This document shows, one piece after another, positions 1-5,543 of a DNA stretch of 5,543 nucleotides. The DNA is from an uncultured Brevundimonas sp. (lineage in GTDB: Bacteria; Pseudomonadota; Alphaproteobacteria; Caulobacterales; Caulobacteraceae). The stretch spans positions 1-5,543 of the forward strand of contig CAMLNY010000112.1 in assembly GCA_946481405.1 (NCBI GenBank), in the 5' to 3' direction. Both the position numbers and the translations under genes were made by a program. Position 1 is the first letter of the stretch; the number at the start of each line of letters is the position of its first letter. A model generated the notes under the pieces. The model had not been told where the DNA came from, searched no databases, and saw nothing but the letters and a program-made list of their open reading frames with translations.

Positions 1-2278
1 TGCGGTCGCGGGTGACCACGGCCACCGCGCGGTCGTAGAGGTCGTCGCCTGATCCGCCATTGCCGCCCTCGTCGAAGGCGTTGTCTCCGTCGCCGTCCGG
101 GTCGTCGGTGATCAGGTCCAGATAGTCGGGCTCGGCCTGCGAGCGCAGGTGTTTGCAGACCTCCTCGACCTCATGATCGCCGACGAACGGGCCATGCAGG
201 CGGGTGATGCGGCCGCCGCCGGCCATGTAGAGCATGTCGCCCTGGCCCAGCAGCTGCTCGCCACCTTGTTCGCCGAGGATGGTGCGGCTGTCGATCTTGG
301 AGGTGACCTGGAAGGAAATCCGGGTCGGGAAGTTGGCCTTGATGGTGCCGGTGATGACGTCCACCGACGGACGCTGGGTGGCCATGATCAGGTGGATGCC
401 GGCGGCGCGGGCCATCTGGGCCAGACGCTGGACCGCGCCCTCCACGTCCTTGCCGGCGACCAGCATCAGGTCCGCCATCTCGTCCATGACCACGACCAGA
501 TAGGGCATGGGTTCGGGGCGGATCTTCTCGGATTCGAACACCGGGCGGCCCTGTTCGTCGAAGCCGGTCTGGACCGTGCGCTCGAAGTGTTCGCCCTTGG
601 CCTGGGCCTCCCTGGCGCGCTCGTTGTAGCTGGCGACGTTGCGGACGCCGAGCTTGGACATGCGGCGATAGCGATCCTCCATCTCGCGCACCGTCCATTT
701 CAGGGCGACGACCGCCTTTTTCGGATCGGTGACGACGGGGGCCAGCAGGTGCGGGATGCCGTCATAGACGCTGAGCTCCAGCATCTTGGGGTCGATCATG
801 ATGAAGCGGCACTCGGCGGGCGATAGCCGGTAGAGGATCGACAGGATCATGGCGTTGACCCCGACCGACTTGCCGGAGCCCGTGGTGCCCGCGATCAGCA
901 GGTGGGGCATGCGCGCCAGATCGGCGACATAGGGGTCGCCGCCGATGGTCTCGCCCAGCGCCAGCGGCAGGATATGGGCCGGCTTGCCGTATTCGGACGA
1001 GGCCAGAAGGTCGCGCAGATAGACGGTCTCGCGCTTCAGATTGGGCAGTTCGATGCCGATGGCGTTGCGGTTCGGGACCACCGAGATGCGGCAGGCGCGG
1101 GCGCTCATCGAGCGGGCGATGTCGTCGGACAGAGCCACGACGCGGCCGTGCTTCACGCCGGGGGCCGGGACCAGTTCGTAGAGGGTGACGACCGGGCCGG
1201 GGCGGATCTGGTCGATGACGCCCTTGACCCCGAATTCGGCCAGCACGCCTTCCAGCATCTTGGCGTTCTGCTTCAGGGAATCCTCGTCGACCATGGAGGT
1301 CCGGGCCGTCGGCTTGGCCAGCATGCCCAGGGGCGGCAGGTCGAAGTCGCCCTCGGGCCGGGCGAAATCGAAGGAGGTCTGGTCGTCGTCGACGGCCTTC
1401 TTGGACGACTTGGCGGGCTTGGGCGCGGCGACCTTGATCTCGGTCTCGGCGGCGCGCGGGGCCGGGGCGGCATAGGCCGGGGTGTGGGTCGGCTCGTCCC
1501 ACGGCAGGGGGGCGTCGGCTTCCTCGTCCGCTTCGTCATAGGCGGGCAGCTCCAGCTTGGCGGCGCGGCGCGGGGCGCGGGCGGGCGCAGCCTCGGTTTC
1601 CGGGGTCGGACGGGTCGGGCGGCGACGGGCGGGCGTGGGCGCGGCCGGTTCGGCTGAGCGGCGCAGGCCCGACACCCAGGCGGCGCCCTCGGCGAAGTCT
1701 GACAGGCGCAAACCCACGGCGTAGCCGCAGGCCCACAGGCCGAAGGCGAGGAACAGAATCCCGCCGACGATCTCTCCGCCCGGCAGGGTCAGGGCGCGGA
1801 AGCCGGCGTCGACCAGACCGATGACGGCATCGCCCCACAGCCCGCCGAGACCGGCCGCCAGCGGCCAGGCGCTGGGGGCGGCAAGGGCCGAGAGGGCGGC
1901 GGACAGGCTGAGCACCCCGCCGGACGCGGCCAGCGCCTTCAACGGCGTGGGCTTGAGGCGTTGCTGGATGGCGTCCCCGATGGCGGCGGCGAGACCGAAG
2001 GCGATGGTCAGGGCCGCGGCCGGCCAGGCGGCGAGACCCAGCGACTGCATGAACAGGTCGGCGAACAGGGCGCCGTTCGCGCCCAGCCAGTTGGTCGGGG
2101 CGGCCGAGGAGGCAGCGTTCAGGCTGGGGTCGGCTGGATTCCACGACACGAGGGCCGCGATGAGCAGGGTCGCCAGCAGGGCCTGCAACACGCCCCGGAA
2201 CCGCACCATGAAGGGCGCGTCCCAGATCACGAGAGCGCTGAGGAAGGCGCGCTGGCTGAGGGCGAGGGCTGCGGACAT
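1..2278 (-). CDS. ftsK: DNA translocase FtsK (3' end beyond the window)
   Basis: Septal, membrane-anchored ATP-driven DNA pump that moves chromosome ends through the closing septum and activates XerCD at dif. The frame stays open from the ATG at 2278 to position 1, giving 759 visible residues; the family is usually about 800 in alphaproteobacteria. Four hydrophobic segments lie at about residues 30-46, 79-100, 116-134 and 170-190. A Pro/Ala/charged linker spans about 205-328, shorter than the long E. coli linker. The motor follows: Walker A GTTGSGKS at 464-471 (bases 866-889) and a Walker B strand, LVVVMDE, ending at D599-E600. The conserved RecA-like stretch with [10 protein letters not shown] is near 634 and [11 protein letters not shown] near 670. 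After an acidic, Gly-rich stretch, [12 protein letters not shown] marks the start of the C-terminal gamma (KOPS-reading) winged helix, cut off by the window edge. The start is supported by GGAG six bases upstream. Identity is near certain. Confidence 0.97.
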   Translation of the reverse strand, partial: MSAALALSQRAFLSALVIWDAPFMVRFRGVLQALLATLLIAALVSWNPADPSLNAASSAAPTNWLGANGALFADLFMQSLGLAAWPAAALTIAFGLAAAIGDAIQQRLKPTPLKALAASGGVLSLSAALSALAAPSAWPLAAGLGGLWGDAVIGLVDAGFRALTLPGGEIVGGILFLAFGLWACGYAVGLRLSDFAEGAAWVSGLRRSAEPAAPTPARRRPTRPTPETEAAPARAPRRAAKLELPAYDEADEEADAPLPWDEPTHTPAYAAPAPRAAETEIKVAAPKPAKSSKKAVDDDQTSFDFARPEGDFDLPPLGMLAKPTARTSMVDEDSLKQNAKMLEGVLAEFGVKGVIDQIRPGPVVTLYELVPAPGVKHGRVVALSDDIARSMSARACRISVVPNRNAIGIELPNLKRETVYLRDLLASSEYGKPAHILPLALGETIGGDPYVADLARMPHLLIAGTTGSGKSVGVNAMILSILYRLSPAECRFIMIDPKMLELSVYDGIPHLLAPVVTDPKKAVVALKWTVREMEDRYRRMSKLGVRNVASYNERAREAQAKGEHFERTVQTGFDEQGRPVFESEKIRPEPMPYLVVVMDEMADLMLVAGKDVEGAVQRLAQMARAAGIHLIMATQRPSVDVITGTIKANFPTRISFQVTSKIDSRTILGEQGGEQLLGQGDMLYMAGGGRITRLHGPFVGDHEVEEVCKHLRSQAEPDYLDLITDDPDGDGDNAFDEGGNGGSGDDLYDRAVAVVTRDR

Positions 2279-2284
2279 TGCGGG

Positions 2285-2288
2285 CTCC
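2285..2288 (-). promoter_or_regulatory. Ribosome binding site of ftsK
   Basis: GGAG on the minus strand, six bases before the ATG at 2278. It supports this start over the upstream ATG at 2417, which opens a different reading frame. Confidence 0.6.
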
Positions 2289-2323
2289 GGACGGACGTCG
2301 GACGCAGTGTCGCAGGCTCAGGG

Positions 2324-2338
2324 TTAAGGGGCTGTTTA
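2324..2338 (-). promoter_or_regulatory. Candidate CtrA-binding site between ftsK and the ubiquinone hydroxylase gene
   Basis: On the plus strand TTAA (2324-2327), seven bases, then TTTA (2335-2338). Read toward ftsK it is TAAA-N7-TTAACC, one base from the TTAA-N7-TTAAC consensus of the alphaproteobacterial cell-cycle regulator CtrA. It lies 46 bases upstream of the ftsK start. It is an A/T-rich island in very GC-rich DNA and is also an imperfect inverted repeat. The pattern is seen directly; CtrA binding is inferred. No GANTC methylation site occurs in this gap. Confidence 0.4.
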
Positions 2339-2345
2339 CCTCGAC

Positions 2346-2375
2346 CCGCCGACGCGGCGCTCTGGACGTCGGCGG
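2346..2375 (+). repeat. 9-bp perfect inverted repeat in the leader of the ubiquinone hydroxylase gene
   Basis: CCGCCGACG at 2346-2354 pairs perfectly with CGTCGGCGG at 2367-2375 across a 12-base loop. The stem ends 21 bases before the ATG at 2397. No T-run follows on either strand, so it does not look like an intrinsic terminator. It could be a leader hairpin affecting translation of the hydroxylase, an operator, or chance in GC-rich DNA. Confidence 0.35.
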
Positions 2376-2396
2376 CCGGCGGCGCGACAAGACCGC

Positions 2397-3650
2397 ATGA
2401 CCTCCCCCCACACCCACGACATCATCGTCGCCGGCGCCGGCATGGCGGGGGCGACGTTCGCCTTGGCGGCGGCGAAGGGCGGGCTCAGGGTGGCGATGAT
2501 CGACCCACAGCCGTTCTCGGCCCAGCTGGCGCCGACCTTCGACGGGCGGTCGACGGCGATCGCCTACTCGACGTTCCGGATGCTGGATGCGCTGGGGCTG
2601 GGCGAAGGCCTGCGGCCGTACGCGTGTCGCATGGACCGGATTCTGGTGACGGACGGACGCCGGCCAGGCGCGGCGTCGAAGGGGGCCTCGCCGGCGTTCC
2701 TGCGCTTCGACGCCGACGAGATCGGCGACGCCAACGGCGGGGAGCCGCTGGGCTACATGGTTGAGAACCGGCGCATCCGGTCAGCTCTGGCCGGGGCGGT
2801 GACGGGGACGGACATCGATCTGAGGACGCCCGGATCGGTGGTCGCCGTGGAACAGACGCCGCCCGCCGCCCGCGTGATCTTGGCCGACGGATCGGTGCTG
2901 AGCGCGCCGGTGGTGGTCGGGGCCGAAGGGCGCGGGTCGAAGGTGAGGAAGGCCGCCGGGATCGAGACGGTCGGCTGGGGCTATGGCCAGTCCGGCGTGG
3001 TGGCCACGGTGCGGCTGGGCCGCGACCACGGCCATGTCGCCCATGAGTATTTCCTGCCCAACGGCCCGTTCGCCATCCTGCCCCTGACCGAGCAGCGCGC
3101 CAGTCTGGTCTGGACCGAGACGACGAAAGCGGCGGAGGCGCTGAAGATCTGCCCGGACGCGGCCTTCCAGTCCCATCTGAACCGGCGGTTCGGGGAGTTT
3201 CTGGACGGCGCGACGCCGGAAGGGCCGCGGTTTGTCTATCCGCTGGCGCTGGAGCTGGCGACGCAACTGACCGCGCCGCGCACCGCCCTGATCGGCGACG
3301 CCGCCCACGGTGTGCATCCGGTGGCGGGGCAGGGGCTGAACATGGGGCTGAAGGACGCCGCCGCCCTCGCCGAGGTGGTGATCGAGGCGATGCGTCTGGG
3401 CGAGGACATCGGGTCCGAGGTGGTTCTGGACCGCTATGCCCGCTGGCGGCGGTTCGACACTGCGGCGCTGGCCGCCGGATTCGACGGCTTCGTGCGGTTG
3501 TTCTCCAACGATCTGGCGCCGGTGCGTCTGGTCCGCGATCTCGGCATGGCGGCGGTGAACCGGATCGGACCGCTGCGCCGGGCCTTCATGCGCGAGGCGG
3601 GCGGCGCGACGGGGGATCTGCCGAAGTTGCTCCGGGGCGAGCTGGTCTAG
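2397..3650 (+). CDS. UbiH/UbiF/COQ6-family FAD-dependent monooxygenase (ubiquinone ring hydroxylase)
   Basis: Flavoprotein hydroxylase that adds a hydroxyl group to the polyprenylated aromatic ring during ubiquinone synthesis, using O2 and NAD(P)H. Its 417 residues match the family's roughly 400. The N-terminal Rossmann fold has GAGMAG at 13-18 with D36 ending the second strand, for FAD binding. The family stretch [11 protein letters not shown] is at 48-58. A DG-type motif, [10 protein letters not shown], is at 175-184, with Glu where many members have Asp. The second FAD motif GDAAH is at 300-304, followed by P308 and GQGLN at 311-315, the hallmark of this family. No membrane helix is evident. 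Alphaproteobacterial members act at C1, C5 or C6 (UbiL, UbiH, UbiF and relatives); sequence reading alone does not settle the position, so no symbol is given. There is no clear Shine-Dalgarno before the ATG. The gene is divergent from ftsK and its stop overlaps the stop of the convergent Trm112-like gene. Confidence 0.92.
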   Translation: MTSPHTHDIIVAGAGMAGATFALAAAKGGLRVAMIDPQPFSAQLAPTFDGRSTAIAYSTFRMLDALGLGEGLRPYACRMDRILVTDGRRPGAASKGASPAFLRFDADEIGDANGGEPLGYMVENRRIRSALAGAVTGTDIDLRTPGSVVAVEQTPPAARVILADGSVLSAPVVVGAEGRGSKVRKAAGIETVGWGYGQSGVVATVRLGRDHGHVAHEYFLPNGPFAILPLTEQRASLVWTETTKAAEALKICPDAAFQSHLNRRFGEFLDGATPEGPRFVYPLALELATQLTAPRTALIGDAAHGVHPVAGQGLNMGLKDAAALAEVVIEAMRLGEDIGSEVVLDRYARWRRFDTAALAAGFDGFVRLFSNDLAPVRLVRDLGMAAVNRIGPLRRAFMREAGGATGDLPKLLRGELV

Positions 3651-3841
3651 TCCAGCTGACGCGCCTCTTCCGGCAGCATGATCGGCACCCCCTCGCGGAT
3701 CGGGAACGCGAGTTTTGCCCCCCTGGAGATCAGCTCATTGGCCTCGCGGTCGTAGTCGAGGCGGCCGCGCGTGATCGGGCAGACGAGGACTTCGAGAAGC
3801 CTCGGATCAACGGATGACGGCGTGTGAAAGGCATCGCTCAT
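3647..3841 (-). CDS. Trm112-like (UPF0434/YcaR) small protein
   Basis: A 64-residue protein with the Trm112/YcaR pattern: [10 protein letters not shown] at 13-22, ELIS at 36-39, [18 protein letters not shown] at 44-61. Eukaryotic and archaeal Trm112 is a small partner that stabilises several methyltransferases acting on tRNA, rRNA and release factor; the role of the bacterial relatives is less clear. Many homologues have CPxC and a later Cys for zinc. Here only C21 remains, with T24 and S39 at the other expected sites, so the fold is probably zinc-free, as I recall for other alphaproteobacterial members. It starts 10 bases after the stop of the LON-domain gene, with only a weak GAG upstream, suggesting translational coupling as the last gene of a cnoX-LON-Trm112 transcript. 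Its TAG shares CTAG (3647-3650) with the stop of the hydroxylase gene. Confidence 0.88.
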   Translation of the reverse strand: MSDAFHTPSSVDPRLLEVLVCPITRGRLDYDREANELISRGAKLAFPIREGVPIMLPEEARQLD

Positions 3842-3851
3842 GCAGCGAGCT

Positions 3852-4385
3852 CTACTGCATCGCGGGCGGCGTGTCGCCGTCGCCGCTTTCGGCCGCGTCG
3901 ATACGCATCAGGGCGGAGAGGACCTCGACCCGGTCGTCGAGGGCGGGGGTCTCGAGCAGGGCCTGTTTCTCGGCCGGCTCGAACGGAAGGGCCATCGAGA
4001 GGCTGTTGACCAGGGCCTCCTGCGGGGCGGCCTCGGCCGTTTCCCAGTCGATCTCAAGCTGGCGGCGCTCGAGATAATGTTTGAGGTCCGCGAGGAAGGC
4101 GGGCCGGTCGAAGGCCTCGCCGTCATGCGGCGCCGTCAGATCGTGCTCGAAGGGCGCGAAGGCGGCGCGGACCTGACGATAGGGAGTCTGGGTCGGCAGT
4201 TCCGAGGCGACGCGGAAGCGCGCCACGCCGGTCAGGGTGATCAGATAGCGCCCGTCCGAGGTCTCGGCGAAGGAGGTGATGCGTCCGGCGCAGCCCACGG
4301 CCGACAGGCTGGGAAGGGGGCGGGGACCGCCCGTGGGCTGGATCATGCCGATGATCCGGTCGCCGGCCATGGCGTCGTCCACCAT
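3852..4385 (-). CDS. LON N-terminal (substrate-binding) domain protein, intact part of a frameshifted gene
   Basis: Stand-alone LON-SB domain protein (COG2802 type). It resembles the substrate-recognition domain of Lon protease but has no ATPase or Ser-Lys protease region, so it is not a protease itself; its biochemical role is unknown. The open frame from the ATG at 4385 gives 177 residues: [16 protein letters not shown] at 1-16, then the typical run [20 protein letters not shown] and LTGVARFRV, and a helical C-terminal half. The family is usually about 210-220 residues. The missing part is found upstream: LLLPRGGLPLNIFEPRYLN is readable in this same frame at 4442-4386, but without a start codon, while the true N-terminus lies in another frame (4445-4504). 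The ATG at 4385 is therefore an internal methionine, not the ancestral start. A product starting here would lack the first beta strands of the domain. The gene sits between cnoX and the Trm112-like gene. Family identity is sure; function as written is doubtful. Confidence 0.8.
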   Translation of the reverse strand: MVDDAMAGDRIIGMIQPTGGPRPLPSLSAVGCAGRITSFAETSDGRYLITLTGVARFRVASELPTQTPYRQVRAAFAPFEHDLTAPHDGEAFDRPAFLADLKHYLERRQLEIDWETAEAAPQEALVNSLSMALPFEPAEKQALLETPALDDRVEVLSALMRIDAAESGDGDTPPAMQ

Positions 4386-4387
4386 GT

Positions 4388-4504
4388 TCAGATAGCGCGG
4401 CTCGAAGATGTTGAGCGGCAGGCCGCCCCTTGGGAGCAGCAGGGCAGAGGAAAGACCGGGATCACCTGTGGCAGGTCGATGGCCTTGACGTAGCCCTGCG
4501 GCAT
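4388..4504 (-). pseudogene. 5' piece of the LON-domain gene, out of frame with the rest
   Basis: The ATG at 4504 opens MPQGYVKAIDLPQVIPVFPL, a recognisable start of this family, whose next residues are normally about PGALLLP. After L20 (codon 4447-4445) the sequence has only two bases before codons for LLLPRGG, where the family pattern needs nine. About 7 bases are therefore missing near 4443-4444 and the frame shifts. This frame reads on into unrelated residues and stops at TGA 4390-4388 after 38 codons. It is preceded by AGGGGA seven bases upstream, a better ribosome binding site than anything before 4385, and starts 11 bases after the cnoX stop. With 3852-4385 it forms one gene, 3852-4504. 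Either a real mutation or a sequencing/assembly error; the sequence cannot tell which. Confidence 0.75.
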
Positions 4505-4511
4505 TCGAACG

Positions 4512-4517
4512 TCCCCT
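4512..4517 (-). promoter_or_regulatory. Ribosome binding site that fixes the LON-domain gene start at 4504
   Basis: AGGGGA on the minus strand, seven bases before the ATG at 4504 and overlapping the TAG stop of cnoX. It identifies 4504 as the ancestral start, so the downstream frame change is a lesion and not a misread start. Confidence 0.5.
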
Positions 4518-5412
4518 ACGCGAACAGCAGCGAGGACAGGCGGCGTCGTCCGTCCTTGGCGATGTCGGACGACAGGCCGGCGGCCTCGAACACGACGAGC
4601 AGGTGCTTGCGCGCCGCCTGGTCGTTCCAGTCGCGATCCGCCTGGACGATGGTCAGGAGGCTGTCCACGGCGCCCTTGAGGTCGCCCTCGGCGGCCTGGG
4701 CGAGAGCCAGGTCGTAGCGGGCCTGATGGTCGTTCGGGTCGGACTTCACCTTCGCTTCCAGCGCGGCGGTCTCACCCGTCGGGGCGCCGGACGACAGGGA
4801 CAGCTGGGCGCGGACGCTGACGACGGAGGGTTCGGTCGAATCCTGAGGGGCCATGGCGATCGTCTGGCGCGCCTGATCGGCGTCGCCGCCGGCCAGATAG
4901 ACGCGCGCCATGCCGGCGATGGCCTTCTGGTTCTCGGGCTCGATGGTCAGGACGTGGGCGAAGGCCTGGGCCGCGCCGCCGAAGTCCGACAGGCCCAGCG
5001 ATTCCTCGCCCAGCGTCAACAGTTGCTCGACGTCGGAGTTGACGCTCGTACCGCCCGACAGCTTCTCGATGAAGGCCTTGATCTGGCTTTCCGGGATCGC
5101 GCCCTGGAAGCCGTCTATGGGCTGGCCGTTGACGAAGGCGTAGACGGTCGGGATCGACTGGACGCGCAGCTGTCCGGCGTAGGCGGGGTTCTTGTCGACG
5201 TCGATCTTGACCAGTTTCACGGCGCCGCCAGCGGCGCGGACCTGCTTCTCCAGCGCCGGCGTCAGGGTGCGGCACGGACCGCACCAGGTGGCCCAGAAAT
5301 CGACGATGACGGGCTGGGTCTTGGAGGCCTCGACGACGTCGGCCATGAAGCCGGCGTCCGACCCTTCCTTGATCAGGTCGTCGGGGGAGGTCTGGGGGTC
5401 GGCGAAGGTCAT
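4516..5412 (-). CDS. cnoX: Thioredoxin-TPR co-chaperone (chaperedoxin CnoX/YbbN family)
   Basis: Cytoplasmic protein of 298 residues with an N-terminal thioredoxin domain and a C-terminal TPR region. CnoX proteins hold unfolding or oxidised clients and pass them to GroEL or DnaK. The thioredoxin fold spans about 18-118: DFWATWCGPC at 38-47 with active-site C44 and C47, KIDVDKNP at 69-76, and cis-proline P88 in SIPT. TPR-like helices fill about 125-190, and a conserved C-terminal block (DPNDHQARYDLALAQ at 225-239, DRDWNDQAARK near 259-269, ending RRLSSLLF) is typical of this family's terminal TPR domain. E. coli CnoX lacks the first active-site Cys; here both are present, so disulfide reductase activity is expected, as reported for Caulobacter CnoX. 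The start is supported by AAAGAGA four bases upstream. First gene of a likely cnoX-LON-Trm112 operon. A plain trxA label would miss the TPR half. Confidence 0.9.
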   Translation of the reverse strand: MTFADPQTSPDDLIKEGSDAGFMADVVEASKTQPVIVDFWATWCGPCRTLTPALEKQVRAAGGAVKLVKIDVDKNPAYAGQLRVQSIPTVYAFVNGQPIDGFQGAIPESQIKAFIEKLSGGTSVNSDVEQLLTLGEESLGLSDFGGAAQAFAHVLTIEPENQKAIAGMARVYLAGGDADQARQTIAMAPQDSTEPSVVSVRAQLSLSSGAPTGETAALEAKVKSDPNDHQARYDLALAQAAEGDLKGAVDSLLTIVQADRDWNDQAARKHLLVVFEAAGLSSDIAKDGRRRLSSLLFA

Positions 5413-5453
5413 CGGGTCTCTTTGCGGCTCGGGGCTGTAACGCGTCAGGGGTC

Positions 5454-5482
5454 AGATGGTCGCGGCGGTGTGAAAGCTCAAG
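5454..5482 (-). promoter_or_regulatory. Candidate sigma-32 (heat-shock) promoter of the cnoX operon
   Basis: On the minus strand CTTGAGC (5482-5476), a 14-base spacer, then GACCATCT (5461-5454). The E. coli RpoH consensus is CTTGAAA and CCCCATNT with a spacer of about this length: five of seven -35 bases fit (CTTGA) and five of the seven specified -10 bases. The -10 lies about 40 bases before the cnoX ATG. The -35 overlaps the stop codon of the upstream gene. The motif is seen; promoter activity is inferred, although a chaperone gene downstream makes it plausible. Confidence 0.35.
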
Positions 5483-5543
5483 CCGGGGCCGAGAAGTCCA
5501 CGACCAGCGGCTCGCGCCCCAGCTCCCGCATGACGGCGCGGAA
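5478..5543 (-). CDS. C-terminal end of an unidentified gene
   Basis: An open frame enters from the right edge and ends at TGA 5480-5478, showing 21 residues: FRAVMRELGREPLVVDFSAP plus A. Codons are GC-rich at the third position, as in the neighbours, and the same strand as cnoX fits a gene just upstream, 65 bases away. The fragment is too short to assign to a family. Confidence 0.5.
   Translation of the reverse strand, partial: FRAVMRELGREPLVVDFSAPA

Noticed and set aside
149..826. 225-codon open frame on the plus strand
   Set aside because: It lies antisense to the FtsK motor, whose conserved motifs are in the minus frame. Long shadow frames are expected at this GC content.
902..1657. 251-codon open frame on the plus strand, Gly/Arg rich
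   Set aside because: Antisense to the FtsK linker and motor; low-complexity composition and no recognisable domain.
2293..2372. Direct repeat GGACGTCGG at 2293-2301 and 2364-2372
   Set aside because: Nine GC-rich bases centred on a palindrome, 71 bases apart. This could easily be chance and matches no site I know.
1536..2417. 293-codon open frame on the minus strand overlapping the ftsK 5' part
   Set aside because: A different frame from FtsK, extremely Arg/Pro rich and without motifs. The FtsK frame with its membrane segments and ribosome binding site explains this DNA.
3841..3859. Short inverted repeat TGCAG/CTGCA around the start of the Trm112-like gene
   Set aside because: Only five base pairs, partly made of the coding ends of two genes; too weak to call a structure.
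3327..4318. GGGNAGGG (E. coli KOPS-like) octamers at 3327-3334 and 4311-4318
   Set aside because: Two matches in 5.5 kb of GC-rich DNA are not informative. The first simply encodes the conserved GQG motif of the hydroxylase.
3840..4493. 217-codon open frame on the plus strand
   Set aside because: Antisense to the LON-domain gene, which has clear family motifs on the minus strand.
1..5543. Search for tRNA or rRNA genes, CRISPR arrays, insertion sequences, phage or toxin-antitoxin genes
   Set aside because: None seen. The window is filled by conserved chromosomal genes with uniform codon use.

Overview
This is a GC-rich window densely packed with housekeeping genes and no mobile DNA. It looks like the chromosome of an alphaproteobacterium, most likely in the Caulobacter/Brevundimonas group. 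The reasons are the style of FtsK (four-helix N-terminus and a short Pro/Ala-rich linker), a thioredoxin-TPR protein that keeps WCGPC, a Trm112-like protein without zinc cysteines, and a CtrA-like TTAA-N7-TTTA site. The taxon is an inference; there is no rRNA or other marker here.

Layout: positions 1-2278 (minus strand) hold most of ftsK, the membrane-anchored DNA translocase of the division septum; its last part lies beyond position 1. A 118-base divergent gap (2279-2396) carries a CtrA-like site and a 9-bp hairpin. A ubiquinone-pathway FAD monooxygenase follows on the plus strand (2397-3650). It meets, tail to tail, a minus-strand cluster whose last gene is a 64-residue Trm112-like protein. 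The two stop codons share one CTAG.

The minus-strand cluster reads, in transcription order: cnoX (thioredoxin-TPR chaperedoxin, 5412-4516), a LON N-terminal-domain protein (start at 4504), and the Trm112-like protein (3841-3647). Gaps of 11 and 10 bases suggest one transcript. A candidate heat-shock (sigma-32-type) promoter lies just upstream of cnoX, so this may be a proteostasis operon. Upstream is the last 21 codons of an unidentified gene.

The most notable observation is that the LON-domain gene appears frameshifted near 4443. A start with a good ribosome binding site and a family-like N-terminus at 4504 is out of frame with the intact remainder. About 7 bases seem to be missing relative to the family pattern. 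It may be a true recent mutation, a sequencing error, or a case rescued by re-initiation. I see no undescribed multi-gene system in this window.
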